NCBI GenBank assembly: GCA_015231595.1
Contig: JADGBH010000028.1
Span: forward strand, 1 to 52,903
Length of the DNA: 52,903 nt
Source of the DNA: Desulfobacterales bacterium
GTDB lineage: Bacteria; Desulfobacterota; Desulfobacteria; Desulfobacterales; JADGBH01
Direction of reading: 5' to 3'
Shown here piece by piece: positions 50,953 through 52,903 of the stretch (its first letter is position 1; the number at the start of each line of letters is the position of its first letter). A program made the position numbers and the translations under genes. The notes under the pieces are model-generated. The model was given only the letters and a program-made list of their open reading frames with translations. It did no database searches and was not told the DNA's origin.

Positions 50953-52903
50953 TCATGCAATATGAAGGATGTCCATTTTTTTAATTAAATCAAGAATCCT
51001 ATTATAATCAAATGTATTTGCCATTTCTTCTATTTTATCTCCAACATTACTATTTTTTCCATGTATCTCTTTAATAACAGAAGATATATTATCCATATCT
51101 AAACTTATAATTGCTTTTTCAAGCTTTAAAAACAGTTCATGGGGAATATTAGAAAAATCAGATATATTATTTAAGCTCTTGTTATCTGCATTAATTTTAG
51201 GTTGTCTGTTTTCGTAAATATATTTAACGCCAAGATATTTAGCCATAGTTTCAAAAATCTGATTTTCAACAAAAGGCTTTCTAATAAACTCATTGCATCC
51301 GGCATCTAAAATAATTGAACGCTGTTCCTCAAATGCGCTGGCTGTTAAAGCAATAATAGGAACTTTTTGTCCGTGCTCTGATTTTCTTATTATTTTCGTA
51401 GATTCGTATCCGTCCATGACAGGCATTTTTAAATCCATCCATATAAAATCCGGAAGCTTATTTTTGAACTGCTTTACACCTTCTAATCCATTTCTGGCTT
51501 CTATTACTTTAAACCCGCATGATTTTAAGAGAGTGCTTAAAAGTTTTAAGCTGTATTCATTATCTTCAACAATTAAAATAGTATATTCAGGCTGATTTTG
51601 TTTTAAACCTATAACTCGTTCCAAAGTTTTTTCCATTTTAACTTCAGATTTAATTCCTTTTTGAGCCGTGATATAAAATTTAAATAAACTCCCATGATTT
51701 AATTTGCTTTTTACATGAATTTCACCGCCTAAAAATTTTATAAGTTTTTGACTTATTGAAAGCCCGAGCCCTGTTCCTTCTTTTAAATCTTTTCCGCTTT
51801 GGGTTTGAGAAAAAAGATTAAAAAGATTATGGATTTCTTCTTCTGAAATACCGACTCCTGTATCTTGAACTTCAAAATATAAATAAAATTCTTCACTATG
51901 GCATTCATCGCACTTAACATTTAAAGTAACTGAGCCTTGCTTTGTAAATTTAATAGCATTATTAGTAAGATTAATTAATATCTGCCGAAGTTTATTTGCA
52001 TCTGTTTTAATAAACCGCTGAACATTCGGTTCAATAGAGACATTAAAAATTATACCTTTTGTATCAGCTTTTGACTTCATCATTTCCTGAATGTCTTTTA
52101 TAAATAAAAATATATCAATGTTTTCTGTATCTAAAACAAGTCGACCGGATTCTATCTTTGAAATTTCAAGTATATCATTGATTAAATTTAATAAATGCAC
52201 TCCGCTTTTTCTTATAATCCCGAGAGTTTCTTTATGAGTGCTGTTCATCATTGAGTCTCTTTCTAAAAGCTGGCTAAAACCCAGAATAGCATTTAAAGGA
52301 GTTCTTAGTTCATGGCTCATGTTAGCTAAAAATGCGCTTTTAGATTTATTTGCAATCTCGGCATCTTCTTTAGCTCTCTTTAAAGCTGTTTCTGTTTCTT
52401 TCTGGATTATAATCTGATGCTCAAGAGAATTTATGGTTTCGTGGAGTTTAGTAGTCATAATATTTAGAGCATTAGCAAGAATTCCAAACTCGTCAGCTCT
52501 TTTTATTTCTATATTTGGGTTTAAATCTCCTTCAGTAATTTTATTTGCCTTATCAGCTAATAAATCAAGAGGTTTTATAACCCCATGACTGACTAACAAA
52601 GCTATTACAAGCGATACTAAAATCGTTAAAATAATTACCGTTGCAAGACTAATCAATGAATTCATTGTTAAAGACATTGCTTTAAAAAAAGGTATTTCCA
52701 TAATTAGATAATAATGGTGACTTCCTATAAAAAATTTTTTTGATGTCATTATTACCTTGCTCCCAGACATTCCTTTATAAATACCGTCTTTTTCAGGTAA
52801 TGCTATTTTAGTGCCCTTTAAAACTAAAGAAGGGTCAACATGCGCAATCAATGCTCCTTTTTCATCAATAATATATATATCCATTGATGAACTCATTTTA
52901 ATT
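50953..52903 (-). CDS. Hybrid sensor histidine kinase (5' end beyond the window)
   Basis: At least 647 residues. The frame stays open past the first ATG (52896) to the window edge, so the N-terminus is probably missing. In order: end of an extracytoplasmic Cache domain (IYIIDEKGALIAHVDPS), a TM helix (about 75-105), HAMP, coiled coil, HisKA with intact phospho-His (ANMSHELRTPLN), HATPase (NLTNNAIKF, DTGVGI, GTGLGL), a receiver with LPDFIWMDLKMPVMDG, and a C-terminal helical region resembling a degenerate phosphotransfer domain. It is a membrane sensor that likely signals to the REC-GGDEF protein downstream. The stimulus is unknown. Confidence 0.9.
   Translation of the reverse strand, partial: IKMSSSMDIYIIDEKGALIAHVDPSLVLKGTKIALPEKDGIYKGMSGSKVIMTSKKFFIGSHHYYLIMEIPFFKAMSLTMNSLISLATVIILTILVSLVIALLVSHGVIKPLDLLADKANKITEGDLNPNIEIKRADEFGILANALNIMTTKLHETINSLEHQIIIQKETETALKRAKEDAEIANKSKSAFLANMSHELRTPLNAILGFSQLLERDSMMNSTHKETLGIIRKSGVHLLNLINDILEISKIESGRLVLDTENIDIFLFIKDIQEMMKSKADTKGIIFNVSIEPNVQRFIKTDANKLRQILINLTNNAIKFTKQGSVTLNVKCDECHSEEFYLYFEVQDTGVGISEEEIHNLFNLFSQTQSGKDLKEGTGLGLSISQKLIKFLGGEIHVKSKLNHGSLFKFYITAQKGIKSEVKMEKTLERVIGLKQNQPEYTILIVEDNEYSLKLLSTLLKSCGFKVIEARNGLEGVKQFKNKLPDFIWMDLKMPVMDGYESTKIIRKSEHGQKVPIIALTASAFEEQRSIILDAGCNEFIRKPFVENQIFETMAKYLGVKYIYENRQPKINADNKSLNNISDFSNIPHELFLKLEKAIISLDMDNISSVIKEIHGKNSNVGDKIEEMANTFDYNRILDLIKKMDILHIA

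Overview
The window is strongly AT-rich and gene-dense. Gene content points to an anaerobic bacterium of the Desulfobacterota (Deltaproteobacteria), most like a low-GC relative of Desulfobacteraceae. The evidence is a hydrogenase maturation pair (hypA, hypB), a tungstate importer (tupABC), a DUF362 ferredoxin protein, dapL-type lysine synthesis, a GAK-type ATP-grasp gene, many two-component, PilZ and GGDEF signalling proteins, and the gene order xerC-hslV-hslU-argBDFGH. The assignment to a group is inference; no rRNA gene is present.

Left block (1-9744, mostly minus strand). A possible operon runs from a PilZ protein through a caspase-fold lipoprotein, a small poly-glycine membrane protein, sucD, an unknown 177-aa protein, hypA and hypB, and ends in an antitoxin with a truncated PIN toxin. 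A second PilZ gene and glnE lie further right. Block 9949-13911 (plus) holds a winged-helix-like protein, a Cache/HAMP membrane protein with no output domain, and tupABC behind a promoter overlapped by an imperfect palindrome. A chemoreceptor (minus) separates this from a minor-pilin cluster (15894-19429, plus). Next is a plus-strand run of four genes: a DUF362 ferredoxin, a helical protein, a frameshifted membrane protein, and an unusual RecA/KaiC-like-XRE-cupin fusion.

Region 23213-23891 has no gene. It holds an AT-rich hairpin repeat and a 252-bp MITE-like element with 18-bp terminal inverted repeats and 12-bp flanking direct repeats. From 23892 to 45415 nearly everything is on the minus strand. 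It contains a methyltransferase-like membrane protein, a hybrid kinase-like protein lacking the phosphoacceptor histidine, a nucleotide-sugar epimerase, a small Cys-rich protein (plus), tRNA-Cys and tRNA-Gly, pgsA, a small transaldolase, folK, dapL, an LptM-like lipoprotein too short for most gene callers, argHGFDB, hslUV, xerC, a HAD phosphatase, a Rho_N-like protein, a divergent uracil-DNA glycosylase, coaBC and an LpoA-like lipoprotein.

The right end carries the most unusual module: an amphi-Trp-like small protein, a PhoU-kinase fusion and an ATP-grasp enzyme (45897-48733). It resembles the poorly understood GAK system. It is flanked on both sides, in inverted orientation, by copies of the same ~115-bp hairpin repeat whose third copy lies at 23214. 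The window closes with a REC-PAS-GGDEF protein and a hybrid histidine kinase cut by the window edge. No CRISPR array, rRNA gene, intact transposase or prophage was seen.
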